Assembly (NCBI GenBank): GCA_030062745.1
Contig: CP099842.1
Span: forward strand, 2,232,001 to 2,296,000
Source of the DNA: Capitulum mitella
Lineage: Eukaryota; Arthropoda; Thecostraca; Pollicipedomorpha; Pollicipedidae
Reading direction: 5' to 3'
Length of the DNA: 64,000 nucleotides
Below the pieces are notes generated by a model that saw only the letters and a list, made by a program, of their open reading frames with translations, ran no database searches and was not told the DNA's origin. Made by a program: the position numbers and the translations under genes. This document shows, piece by piece, positions 10,491 through 21,620 of the stretch. Every line of letters starts with the position of its first letter. Position 1 is the stretch's first letter.

Positions 10491-13110
10491 CCGACCAGGC
10501 AGCGGCGAGCCGCCGTCGGACAGGTCCGACATGCCTACAGTCGCCGCGCCGGCGCTCCGGACCGGGCGGCGATGCGCCGGGGCCGAGACGAGGCCGGCAT
10601 GTTTTATTCATGGCAGCGCCGGCGACGGACGGCCCGCCTACCCGCGTGGACATTTGTGGATCATAAGCCAGCCATCCAAAGTCCTGCCGCGGGCGGTGCA
10701 CGCTGCAGCGCCGCCCGCGTACACGAGCTGGCGTGCCGGGGGGGGGGGGGGCAGCAGTGCCCAGTCGCGTCTTGACGGGAGCTTCACCTTGCTGTGACGT
10801 CAGGCACCCGGCATCCAGGCGGCTCTGTCGCAGAGTCCGAGTTCAGCCTCCGGCCAGTGCGCAGGAATGCACTGAGCGGTCGGACGGCGACCAGTGGTCA
10901 TGACTCGCGAGACAAAAGTCAGACGGCGGCTGAGGTGAAGGCGGAGCTGGTGCGCCCGCGACAGTCAGGGTCGCCTTCAGGCGGCTGGCCGTGGGGGGGG
11001 GGGCAGATGAACCCCAGGGTGAGTCCGAGTGACTGACGGTGACAGGTGGCGCGCCGCAGAGCTTCCCAGCTCCCCCGGAACGCGCCGCAGTCGGGACGGC
11101 CCCTTCCGCCACGGCTCAAACAGCACGAGGGGAGCACTGACCGTTATGAGTCACAACGGTCGGGGATGGGGCTTCACAGGCAGTGGTTTTCGACAGCCGT
11201 CTTTGGCTGCGTGCGTGCGATAACAGTGATTTTTCACTGCACCTGAGTATTAAAACCAAGTGCGGAAATGGGACCACACAGTCGGCCACGAGCGAGGGAG
11301 AATGCAGAACGCCAGCAACGCGGCGGAGAGGCAGCGGAGGTGCAGAACACTGGCGTAGCCCGAGGACCACTGCCACCTACAATCTAGAGCTTCCAAGTCG
11401 ACCAGGCAGTGATCTGCCAGGCAGCCGAAACCCCGGCCGGGCAGTGACCGATGCATGGGCACGTGCACCTCTGCGTGAAATTCCACGCGTTTTGCGAATC
11501 AAATGACGCCTTGTGCAGCCGGTGTAAAAAGCGGAAACAACCAGGTAATAACGTGTAATTTCGACAACCGGGGCCGTAATTTGGTGCTAGCACGCGTCAC
11601 ATAAACTAGGCCACGCCACACAGGCATCTTCATCCTGACGTTTAAAGTCCTCTGCGAATTTAGCGCATTACGACCAAGGTGTTCTATTGCTTCGAAGCTA
11701 CCCTTAACAGCAAAGATTATTAGGTATTTTCCGTTGGATGGCAATATCTCGCGCACCATCTCCAGGCGCAAAGCTGCCGCATTAGCCCAAGAGTTTGTCG
11801 TCAAGTGGTACCCGGCAAGCAGACAGTCACCGTGGCTCATATCGATCAACGCTCAGGAAACATCTATCAAGTGATCAGTAACCTCGAGCTGCGGAAGCTG
11901 GCGTCACACGGACAACATAATCACGCGCCGAGTGTCGCTTCACGGCGGAGATTGTAGCCATGACGCGGAGGTCCGCACCGAGATCTGGGCGAGCGTTTCA
12001 CCCGAGCGCATTTACGCGAGGAATATCGGGCGAGTGGTGGCAGGTCACCCAGGACATTGGTAGGTGGCGATGTGGCGGGCCATGTGACGTAATTCTGTGG
12101 CAAAGGCCATGGGGTCAAACGGCTATTCATCACAGGGGACAGCCCTAATCATTCAACCACTTGGACTCGAGAATCAAGGCGCCAGTCAGCTGGCGCCACA
12201 CAGCTGGACAAACAGCCAAATTAATGGCGCATCCGAGCAGGAGCGAACGCCCCGTCTCAGATGTGATGACTTGGGAAAAATCCATTATCCGTTAAGAAGG
12301 AAACGTCAGAAACTTTCCATACATCACCCGCTAGCGCCGGCCGGTCCCCGGCCGAAAACAACCAATTGGTAACGGTTGTCCATCGCCAGTTTCACAAAAA
12401 CAAAACCTCCAAGAATAGCATACGGGACGGGGAATCGCGGAAGGGCAGACAGGGGAAGACGACGCCGTGAGAACTGGCCCCAGCCAACTAATCGCCATCA
12501 CACCCCAACAGCCCGGGGGTTGGCGCCCCATTCCTGGGCGGACAGCCGACACTGACCACGTGACCAAACTTTATCCTAAATCAGGGCCAATCATGGCACA
12601 GGTTCAGTTGATTTCCAGGATAAGACGTGGATTAGTGTCCACAAAAAGGAGTAGACACGTTCAACTGAGCAGCGTACATTTCAGACACGCATTAACGGTC
12701 AGTCAGAACACGGTGATCGATGGCCAAAGCTTGACAGCACAGAGGAACACGACAGCATGGACATAAAAACGAACAGGGCACACCGGCCTGTGCACATGAC
12801 GAAAAGCTTGGTCTCACCTCAACAAAAATGTCGCAAAAATAAGCATTGTCGCGCCTGGTATAGTCTGCGGAATCCACCATGACCCCTACGGGAGCACGGC
12901 GAACGTGATGACCTCTAAGTGACCTTGACTGACCAACGATGTAGATCGTGATTTCCACGTGACCTTTAACAGGCATGAGCCGCACACGCTGACCTTTCCG
13001 TGGTGACGTCTAACTTGTGCTGCATGTGATGATCTCACATGACCTGAGCTGAACTGCGCTGCACATTATGACACATTATACATTATAACCCACATATGAC
13101 CTTGACTGAC

Positions 13111-13282
13111 CTGTGCTGCACATGACGATGAAGGTCTGAGCTTGCCGCCGGACGTCCGGTATCCTGGAGGGCGACAGATACCGCTCCACCGACAGCCGGT
13201 GCAGCAGCGGGTCCAGAAAGTCGTGTGACGTCACGGCGCTGATCTCCCACCGCAGACGGTGCAGCACCAGCAGCTCCCAGTC
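13111..13282 (-). CDS. CycD: Cyclin D, coding exon 3 (second cyclin fold begins)
   Basis: Third coding exon, 172 bp, encoding residues 149-205 plus the first base of codon 206. It starts after CTTTCCAG and reads DWELLVLHRLRWEISAVT, then SHDFLDPLLHRL, and ends VRRQAQTFIVMCST. This matches the family pattern ELL.L.KL.W.L.AVTPHDF ... RKHAQTF..LCAT. Entry is phase 0 and exit phase 1 (ACAG|GTCAGT), as in vertebrate D cyclins, whose exon 3 is 160 bp. The four extra codons lie in the loop around YLSPSRIPD. A TGACGTCA palindrome falls within the coding sequence at the Val-Thr-Ser codons. The GTCAGT donor is shared with exon 4. Confidence 0.95.
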
Positions 13283-16200
13283 CTGGAAAGCCAGACCGGA
13301 CGTGCCAGTGGTGGTCCCAGACCGACGCGTCAGCCGGCGGCACCCTCAAGGCGTGAAGACGACCCGCCGCCGTTGCCGGCCCGACTCAGGCGACTGTGAC
13401 GTCACGACCCGGCTAGACACAGCTGACGGCACCGGGCCGCGTGCTGTGTGACCTTTCGTGTCGGCGCCGGTGGAGGGGAGGGGGAGGGGGGGGTCTGCCG
13501 TGCCGCTTGGCCCGGCCCGGTAAGCGGGCAGGTTCTCGGGACCGCACGGGTCGAAGGAAGGCCAAACACACAGTCGTGTGGCGTGTGACGCTCAGGACCA
13601 CCAGGGATACCAGTATGGCTCTAGAGGAAGGCACAGAGTTGCACAGGATGCGAAGTCGTGCAACGCGTCCGTACAGCGTCCGCAGAGGCGCCGGTGGGGA
13701 CCCGACCGCGCCGCGCCGCCGCCGCTGGGTCCCCGCGGACCCCGCAGCGGCGGCGGCGGGTCCCGGCTCGGTCCCGGCCGCGCGGGCGGCGGCGGCGCGC
13801 GCGCGCGGCCGCCGGCGGCGCGAGCATGCAGGAATCCGGCTGGACGGCGTCGTTAGAGGAAACGTTCGCCGGCGGCCGGCGCCGGCGGACTAGCGAGTGC
13901 CGCTCGCCGCTGGCGCCAGAAATGCCGCAGGCGGGGAAAGGGGGTGGTGGGAGGGGGTGCTGCCGCCGTATCAGCAGGCGCGGCAAACCTCGGGCGTCTC
14001 CGGATGGCTGTCGGAGGTTTTATTCCGCCCGGTTTATCGGCCCGGCTCCAATAACCGGGTGTGCTATTAATCCCATCGTGGATTGCCGGGCATGCGAGCG
14101 TCCCGGTGGGCCGTGACGCCATCAATTACGTCCGCCGCCGGCCGCCGGTGACGGCCGGGAGCGGACCGCGTCACACCGTGACGTGACGGCCGATATCGGA
14201 CGCATAACGATGAGACGGAGAGGAGTTCTCTGCCGCGAAAGAGGTCGAGTCTAAAGGATGGAAGGTCACTCAACACCCACGCTATACATCAAATCACTGA
14301 GCAGTCATTCGTCGGAGCAAATGAAAAAAAACCTGCTAAAAGAATCCCAAGTAAAATAAAGATGGCTATGGTTAGATGTGTCAAAAAGATGATGTGTGTG
14401 AGTAAAGCGAGGTTACAACCGCAGCCACATAATTTAATGCCGCCCAAAGTGAGGCATTAAATTATGCATTTTTACTGCCATGCAATCGTTATAATTATTT
14501 GAGTGTAACAAAGTCTGCATCTAACAGCACGAAATGGTAACGTCATGTCCTAATGAATTATTTCGACCTTACATTAACTGGGATACCAATCAGTTTTCAT
14601 CGCTACGGCCGTATATGTCTTCTGCGCAAACAGCAACGGCAGCAACGGGGAACCATCAAACCCAATGAAGTCTCCTTTCCCCAATTACATTTAACAGGCC
14701 TGCTCCTCCGGGGTTGGCGGCGTCCGTCAGCTGCTGGGAGGGAGATATCGTTCCTCCACCAGACGCGGTCCAGCTGGTAATTTCCGGCTGGCGGCCGCTC
14801 AGACGGCCACTGGCCGTCGTTCCCCGACCGTCGTAACCACGCCTGGCGCCGCTCCATTGCCAGATACTTGCGCTTGCGGCGTGGCGCGCAAGTGGTCTTT
14901 TATTAGACAGCTATTCAGCTCCGGAGGGGAACGCAGCGTCGGTCACAATAAACAAAACCGCGCAGGAAGCCATATCGTAAACGAGCCTCCTGTTTATTTC
15001 GTGTCGTAAAAAGAACGGCCGGCCGGGTGACAGGCCAGTCGATTAAAGGAAACCTTGAAGAAAGCATTGAACTCTTTCCCTAGGCGGCGGCCGGACGGCA
15101 GACTGTCCCCCGCCGGTGTTCCATTATCGGGCGGCGATCTGGCTGCTGTGCTCCGGCGCGTGGCGGGATGCCGCCTCAGCGCCGCTCAGAGGCCCCTGGG
15201 CGCCGCCTCACCCCTATCGTCATTTATAACCCGCCAACTGGCAGCCTGACCAAATCATTAGGCATTTTGATGAAGGTCGGTCGGCGTCTCTGCGCTCAAA
15301 ACACTGGTGATGCGGCCGATTGTCACGAAATGGTGGGACCACTACCTCGCATGACGGTTGGAAAGGTTTTTGGGTTGAGTTAAGAAAATGGTGACGAGGA
15401 AGAAACTCACTTAAACCGGTAGCACGAGAAACGCAGATCAAGAAAAACCGCGACTTCACTGTCACGGCAAAAAAAGCAGCGAACAACAAACAGGTATAAT
15501 GCCCGGAAGAGAACGGCGAACACTTGGTCCATATCTATAGCCGTTTTTTTCTGCGACAACCACAACTTATCCCAGTAACCTCGGCGCGACAAATTCGCCG
15601 TGAACAGTTTCACCGCTCACGTTTCGCGCCGCTGGCTCCAGCCGGCGCATGCGCAAGGACAGCTAAAACATCGCGGCATTCTGCATGAACGAGCCGTTCA
15701 ACGCCACAGTGAGCGCGTATTTGGGTAGTTTGGGTTGGGTGTTACGTGCTTTGAGACGCCGACGTAAGAATCCTACCAGCACGGCGTGAAAGACCAATTG
15801 CCCATGGTGTGATACCGACGAACACGTCACGATTCACAACGACCCCTGTGTGATTCCGGTCGCTCTTCACACGAACACGGGCGTGACGCATGCTGGGGTA
15901 CGCTGAACTCTGCGGCACTGTGCGCTGAACGACACGACAGGTGTCGCCCCCCCCCCGCCTGCGAGGCCCGACCCTCCACGCCGGCGGCGGCGGCGGCGGC
16001 GGCAGGGGGGGGGGGCGCCAGACATGCACGTCCGCGCCGTCGGTGCAGTCGGAGCGCCGGGTCGTTGCCGGAGCGGCTGTCGGCTGGTGTGTGGGGTCTC
16101 GTCAGCGCTGACCTTGGTGTTGGCGGCGGCGCCGTCTGGCCGACCCACCTCAGAGGAGGTCCCGCTGTTTGGACCGCCGGCCGGCGACAGCGGGGGCAGG

Positions 16201-17229
16201 CCGCCGCCGCCGCCGCGACGTCTTCTCTGGGCATCACCCCTCCCCTCTCCAGGGTGGACCACTTCCGCTGCCGTTGTTGGACAACAGCGTGTGTGCCGAT
16301 CAAACACACGGCCCGCGCCGGGCACACACACATACACGGCCGGCACGGCGGCCAGTTGACTCGGCTGCGGCTAGAAAGAATGCCGCCGCTGTCGGCGAGA
16401 AGCCGTGACCGTGAACCCGGCGTCCGTGAATCAGGGGTTCATAGAAGCGAAGGCGAATCAGACACGCGCGAGCACACAGTACCGCCCCTGGGCCGTCTCA
16501 GAGGGAATGGCGCTTTAAAGTTTAAATACAAAATCCATTCTCCGTCGTCCCGGCGTAGACCTACACGAATCGGAGCCTTTTCAAGTGCCGGCTCCAAGGC
16601 TAAACAGAAGGTCAAACCGCAGGCACTGTACCAGCTTCCGGCCGTTTGTGGAACCTTCGCCGCACAAGAAATGAATGCCGAGACCGACTTCGCACGCGCA
16701 TCTATCTGCCTCCACTGCCTTTGTCGGCGGAAGAGTGTTGCTAGACACGGAAAGCAGGAGGCCCAAGGTGAAGTGTCCTTCGTCGCAGCCTTTGCATGAC
16801 TCTGGTGTTTTCGTCGTGCAGCAGGATTTCTGCATGTACACCGGTCCGGACATTCCTCGGCGGGAATGCATGCGAGGGCGGACACCCCGTCGCTGCGCAA
16901 CTGTGGTCCGATTTCGGCGGGACCACTTGTGCCATGGGCGGGCCGCCGGCGTCGCCGGGCGCCCGCCCCCGCCCCCGCCCCCGCCCGGGGCCGCGCGGCA
17001 GCGGCCCATTCATTCGGCCCGGCCGGCTGGCCGCTGTTTATCAGGGGCCGAGGGTGACCTTGCAGAGGGAGGGCGCGGCGCCACGGCCGGCCAGACCCCG
17101 CCGGCGGGGGGGGGGCAAGATAAAAAGATACATCCGCCCTGCTGCTGGGACATTCTGCCCCCCAAGACAGTGCGCGAATGACGTCCCGGCTCGGTGAGCT
17201 TTTCAGCGGTCTCCAGTCAACCTCACCAG

Positions 17230-17648
17230 CAGGGGTGTCGATTTCTGTCAATGATTGGGGGTCTGGGCCGGGGGCCCGACCACCTAACCTCCCCCAATGT
17301 GCGTTTTTCAACGGATCTAGCCCATTTTATTCTGACCAACGGAGATTATAAGTTTTCTTCTTACTATTCATCGAAGAAAAAATTGCTCTCATCCCCATGT
17401 ATATAGGCATATGTATACATAAAAGATAGAAAGATAGATAAGTACATCACTTGAGACTTTATTCTTTACTTTCTACCTCTCTCTTTACTTTCCATTTGTC
17501 TACTGGGGCCGTTCTATTCGTTACTATTACTCGTTCCCCTTAAAAACCGGCAGAAAATAATCGGGGGAGGGGGGGGCAAACCAGCACGGCGGGGTGAGCA
17601 AATCAACACTGGGTGGGCCACTCAAAAGAATACAAATTGACACCCCTG
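17230..17648. mobile_element. hAT-type MITE, copy 2 (in cyclin D intron 2)
   Basis: A 419-bp element with ends CAGGGGTGTCGATTT and AAATTGACACCCCTG. The exact target duplication CTCACCAG lies at 17222-17229 and 17649-17656. It is in the reverse orientation to copies 1 and 3. Interior motifs such as AACGGATCTAGCCCATTTTA and the GATA-rich stretch are shared with the other copies. It encodes no protein. Confidence 0.9.
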
Positions 17649-19454
17649 CTCACCAGTCTCCTTGTGCCAGACTTGGTGCCGGTGAGCCCCCGCAGGGACG
17701 CGCGGGTCACTGACCCCGATCAGCTGAGGGCGGCGCCTGGTTCGTGTCGGCTGTCGGTGGCGGCGGGCCTGCGTCGAGCCTGGCTGCCGTCGCCAGCCGA
17801 ACACCAGCGCCTGGCTGGCCGACGGCGCGGACGTCAGAGACGCGCTGCCGCGGCTCCGGAGACGGCGCAGGACTGAACGGCGGAGGGGGAAGCTGCGGCA
17901 GCTGTCGGTTCGAGCTAGCTAGGGGCCCGGCAGGCTGAGACAAGACACCGTCAGGCTGAAGGGACGGGGACGCCAGATCACCAGGCGGGGCCGAGACAGC
18001 CGCCAGGCAGAGCCAGGCGGCCGGCCACGGCCTGAGGGCGCGCCGCGCCGGCCGACCACTTCCTCCGTCGCGGCGCAGATAAGACAGCAGGGCCGCACAC
18101 CGAGTGGCGCCACTGCACAAACAGAGTCGTCAGACACGGGCCGCCCTCGGACGGCGCCGGTCCCGGCCGGCACCCACGCGACGGTCCAGAGTCGAGCAGA
18201 TGTTTTCGGAGTCATCCGCCAGGCCACATGCGGCCCATCAGACGTATCAGAGAAAACCGCACGGGAGCCGCCATTCCGACATTGCCGGTCGAGACGCGTC
18301 GAGCGGCGCATGACCTCTGCGCAGGGGACAGACGCGAGGAGAGATCGCTCCCGTCCAGCCTGGCGCGGCGGTCATATGGCACACTCAAAACTGCTCATCA
18401 GATTCACTTTTCGACCAATCGGGTCTGAAGCAAACGGGCACAGAAAGGGATAATTCGTAGTCTCTGTCACTGGAATCGAACTTCCGCTCAGTTTTGTCGA
18501 TGAGTTTTGTCAAATGCAGATGAGAAGACGCCTGTTACATCGTTGTGGAATACAGTAAACGTAGCAAGGTGGAAACTTGCTGTTACAACCTGTTACAACC
18601 TGAAACCTGTTACACTACATTTACATATCACTGGGAAAATGCTTGAAGTATAAGCAGACATAAAACCTCGATAAATTTCAAGATGGTTCGTCATGCAAAA
18701 TCGACGCTTTTCGCAAGCGAGCAACGAAACAAGAAATTAAGTTTCGTTTCTTGACAAGTTACGGCAGACACTGCAACACATCCCGAAATAATGCAACTAT
18801 ACTGAAACCGCTCCACTGACTCTGCGATTCAAACCTTCCGGCAACCGAAAACCTTGAAACAGCATACATTTTAGCTTATTCTTAGTTGCCGCTCGTCATT
18901 TCGTAAATTAACAGGACGGCACTGCCCTACGGATTAGATTAAGGATAAGAAGCGGCAGCGCAGGTCATAGCCACCTGATCGTATTTGTTTTTAACAGCAG
19001 TCTTATAGTAATGCCGAAGAATCACTTCAAACTGTACCCGCCCAAAAGGTGAAAGTGCTTTGGAATGACTACATTTGATTTAGCAAACTTTACAACATTC
19101 GGAAAAATGAAAGCAAAGAAAAAATCATACATGCTTCAAACTTCCATTACATGAGCACTTTCACGTCCTCATTTTCACGAATCGAAAAATAACACAGCCA
19201 TGCAGTTGAGTGATGTAAGGATTAGGCGTGTTTCGTGGTTCAGACTCCTTGTTTCCAAAGGCTTTAAGATAAATTCGACGTCTGCTTCCACGCCAGGGGC
19301 AGGACTATGCCGAAATTTATGGAAATACGAACGCCTTTTTCAGGTCCATTCTTTCGATGTATCGCCAATGGCGTAACGTAGGCGCAGTGTTATAGGCGTA
19401 ATGTTAATTTCTTCGTAACATGAAATGTGTTGGACGGTTGTAAAAAGTGTGGGG

Positions 19455-19871
19455 CAGAGGTGACGATTTGTTTTCTTTTGAGTTCAGTGCTGTTTTGAGC
19501 CCCTCCGAATATTTTCTGTCGGCTCATAACGGAGAAGAGTGATCATAACGAAGATAACGATCGTAATAGATAACAGGTAGGCAGAAAGTAAAGAGTAAAG
19601 TCTAACGCGATGAATCGCTCTATCTATATATTATATATATTATATATATATATATAATAGATAGAAGATAGAAATTTTCTATCTATATATTCACCGATAT
19701 ACATCGGGATAAATGTGATATTTCATTTCACATAAAAGCAAAATTTTGTGGATTTCCGTACATCAAAATTAAGTGGGCTAAATCCATTTAGAAACCCATA
19801 TTTGCGGGGAGGTTACGTTGTCGGGCCCTCGGCTCGGCCCCTCTAGTCATTTACAGAAATCGACGCCCCTT
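19455..19871. mobile_element. hAT-type MITE, copy 3 (in cyclin D intron 2)
   Basis: A 417-bp element starting CAGAGGTGACGATTTG and ending AAATCGACGCCCCTT. It is flanked by the exact duplication GTGTGGGG at 19447-19454 and 19872-19879. An expanded TA tract lies at 19620-19690. Same family and orientation as copy 1. Confidence 0.9.
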
Positions 19872-20069
19872 GTGTGGGGTGTGTGATAAGCTGATTTTGG
19901 AGAAACAATGGCTGCAATGAACACCAGGGGCTTTCTCCCACTCGTTTAAAACATCGCTGCAGATAGCAAACGGGGTTTAAAAACTGCAATAGGCTCAAAA
20001 TGCACATCAGACCCAGGACCTCCTTGAAACTTCTAAGAAAATCTGCGTAGCTTATATAATGAAGCGGAC

Positions 20070-20218
20070 TCAACACTGATCGGGAAGGATAAAGAGCAGT
20101 AACCTTGGCCGGTTTGGAGTCGTTGGAACGTCCAGCGACAGGTCTGACCGCTGCTTCGGTTGGAGGTCACCAAGCATCAGCTGATCCATTGTTGCAATGC
20201 ACGCGCTCATGATTTCGT
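20070..20218 (-). other. Orphan cyclin D last-exon-like segment, out of order
   Basis: Open frame on the cyclin D strand, 221 nt downstream of exon 2 and upstream of exon 3. After a possible acceptor (CCGTGTGCAG) it reads DEIMSACIATMDQLMLGDLQ, which resembles the last cyclin-fold helix of D cyclins (D.L.AC..QIE.LL..L). LSLDVPTTPNRPR follows, with a Thr-Pro placed like the C-terminal phosphodegron threonine of D cyclins, and the stop comes soon after (TGA at 20070-20072). Added to exons 1-4 it would give a protein of about 302 residues, typical for the family. Two points count against it being the working last exon: its position between exons 2 and 3, and its phase-1 acceptors, whereas the best exon 4 donor is phase 0. 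It may be a relic of a tandem duplication, an assembly misorder, an alternative 3' exon read in another frame, or a chance resemblance. Confidence 0.35.
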
Positions 20219-20439
20219 CTGCACACGGCGCCGCTTTAAGAGCTGCATAGCAACACAATACACCACGGCGCGCAATAGTTCAGCATAGGGCCAAAGCAAA
20301 TAATAGCGCAGAAAACGCTTAGCAACGGGGAAACGCTTTGTTTTTGAATGATTTTGAATAGATAAATATACACTGCACTGAGACAGGAAAAATCAAAAGC
20401 GCCACAGCAGAGCCAATGCGGCGGTCTGAAAGTACTTAC

Positions 20440-20655
20440 AATGATGTCCTGGACTGTGATGCTGTTGCAGGCGCACTGGACAAGGTATTCACACGTCAGG
20501 GGACGTGTCTCTCTCAGTTTGGAACTGATGAATAAACAGACTGCCCCGAGCAGCTGCAAATGTTCCTTTTTCACGCCCGTCACACTGAGAAATCTGTCTA
20601 CTAAGTTCATGGACAAAGGGAACACGTCACTTTGGCAATGTTGCTCCTCGCATAC
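20440..20655 (-). CDS. CycD: Cyclin D, coding exon 2 (core of cyclin box)
   Basis: Second coding exon, exactly 216 bp (72 codons, residues 77-148), the same length as exon 2 of vertebrate D cyclins. It begins VCEEQ after acceptor TTTACAG and contains the cyclin-box signatures FPLSMNLVDRFL (about 88-99), HLQLLGAVCLFISSKLRET (108-126) and PLT.EYL. Lys122 in SKLRE corresponds to the conserved lysine at the CDK interface. It ends GACATCATT|GTAAGT, a consensus donor, in phase 0, as in other D cyclins. The open frame runs on for about 70 codons beyond the donor, but the extension has no cyclin character and is read as intron. Identity is certain at the family level. Confidence 0.95.
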
Positions 20656-21027
20656 CTGTAAAGAGGGCATGTATCAGGATGGATATGTTTTCCATTCCTA
20701 AAATGGATTTGTATTCATCACGAACGCCAACTTCTCTTGTGGATTAAAACAAAACAATGCATTCTAACAAGATTCATCATAAACGCTCCTGCAGAGCAAG
20801 TGAAAGTAAAGTAAGGGAAACGGCAAAAAAAACGCAAAGCAATCAGTTGCGAATTATACAGTTCCGCAAACGCACTATTATTTGCACATATTACAAATCA
20901 TAGTAAAAAAATATCCTCCCGAACATTTTAAGTCGACTCGAAAACGACCAGGACTTAACCTGAAATACCAGTTCACACGTCGTGACTACAAGAAATAAAA
21001 TCAAATAAAAGCGGAATAACCACGTAC
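20656..21027 (-). other. Cyclin D intron 1 (372 bp)
   Basis: Short phase-0 intron running from donor GTACGT (21027 downward) to acceptor TCTTTACAG ending at 20656. It is AT-rich compared with the exons. No other gene or repeat was seen in it. Confidence 0.85.
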
Positions 21028-21255
21028 CTCCACCATCCAGTACGCCAGGACCCTTCGCATGGGCAGCTTGATTTCATTCTGCACACATTTGAAATAGGAA
21101 TACGACGGCAGATAGCTGTTTTCCGTGTTTAGCAGGTTGTCGAGGACGCGCCTGTCGTTCACCAGGGCCGGGTCGCGAACAGCCTTGCAGACCGGCTCCT
21201 GCTCGAACACGCCCCGCTCGCAGCAGAGCAGGCTGTCGGCCAGGTCTCGCGACAT
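21028..21255 (-). CDS. CycD: Cyclin D, coding exon 1 (N-terminus)
   Basis: First coding exon of a D-type cyclin, the regulatory subunit that activates CDK4/6 in G1 and directs it to retinoblastoma-family proteins. It encodes residues 1-76. LLCCE at residues 9-13 is the LxCxE Rb-binding motif found at this place in D cyclins. YFKCVQNEI (about 54-62) and MRRVLAYWM (66-74) match the start of the first cyclin box; the MRRVL stretch corresponds to the hydrophobic docking patch. The ATG at 21255-21253 is the first in its frame and has G at -3. The exon ends GAG|GTACGT in phase 0, and joining it to exon 2 restores the conserved WM.EVCEEQ block. The homology is direct and the splice phases agree, so the call is firm. 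The start is inferred without transcript data. Confidence 0.93.
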
Positions 21256-21620
21256 CTCAGGCGTTACGAGCGGACCAGTCCGGTCCTGTACCCGCCCGGA
21301 AGTGAAGACTCGGACTGTAGCAGGGAGCTGAACCAGCGCTAGGCCTCCCCTTCGTCCGGCGGCTCCCCACCCGCCGGCTGCTGGGAGCCGAATGCGGGCT
21401 GCGCGCGCGCCGGCACAGCTGATCGCGCCGTCGCCGCCAGGCAGTCAGCTGATTCGGCTGCCCGCGCGCGGTCCGGCTGTTCTGAAGGCGGCCGTCGCTC
21501 GGCGATAAATTCGGGCATTGATAATTCTGCGGGGACTGCGGCACCGTACGGCTGTGACGGCAGTTGACTCCGGCACACGTGGTACATCCATGCGACGAGA
21601 AAGTCAGTCTATTGTATTCT
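21256..21620 (-). promoter_or_regulatory. Probable cyclin D 5' leader and proximal promoter
   Basis: GC-rich block immediately upstream of the cyclin D ATG. It contains a CACGTG E-box at 21576-21581, 321 bp from the ATG, and CAGCTG E-boxes near 21416. An upstream open frame (21544-21257) ends in TGA one base before the cyclin D ATG. No clear TATA box or initiator was identified, so the transcription start is unknown. Confidence 0.4.

Larger units (their letters stand above)
3764..13110 (-). other. Cyclin D intron 3 (9.35 kb), GC-rich with minisatellites
   Basis: Phase-1 intron from GTCAGT (13110) to acceptor TTGCTGTTTCAG (3764). It contains the 35-bp, 42-bp and 33-bp minisatellites listed separately, a (CCTGA)n run at 9527-9556, an AT/ATAG-rich stretch at 6565-6660, and a degenerate TGACCT-rich stretch at 12895-13110 next to exon 3. 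Long open frames at 4.1-10.8 kb come from repeats or scarce stop codons and have no domain. The stretch 11.0-12.9 kb is unremarkable and no gene was seen there. Confidence 0.8.
13283..20439 (-). other. Cyclin D intron 2 (7.16 kb)
   Basis: Phase-0 intron from GTAAGT (20439) to acceptor GCTTTCCAG (13283). It holds two hAT-type MITEs (17230-17648 and 19455-19871), the orphan exon-like segment, and CpG-rich blocks at about 13.4-14.2 and 15.9-18.4 kb. One of these includes a CGG/GCGCGC-rich stretch at 13726-13830. The stretch 14.2-15.8 kb is mixed composition and 18.4-19.4 kb is AT-rich; neither shows a gene. Open frames in the GC-rich parts have no recognisable domains. Confidence 0.8.

Noticed and set aside
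9562-10797. 411-codon plus-strand frame of HPAPAGQAGQAA-type repeats
   Set aside because: Created by the 42-bp and 33-bp minisatellites inside a cyclin D intron; no conserved flanks or splice support.
18470-18490. Minus-strand AGTTCGATTCC resembling a tRNA B box
   Set aside because: No A box or foldable tRNA at the required distance upstream.
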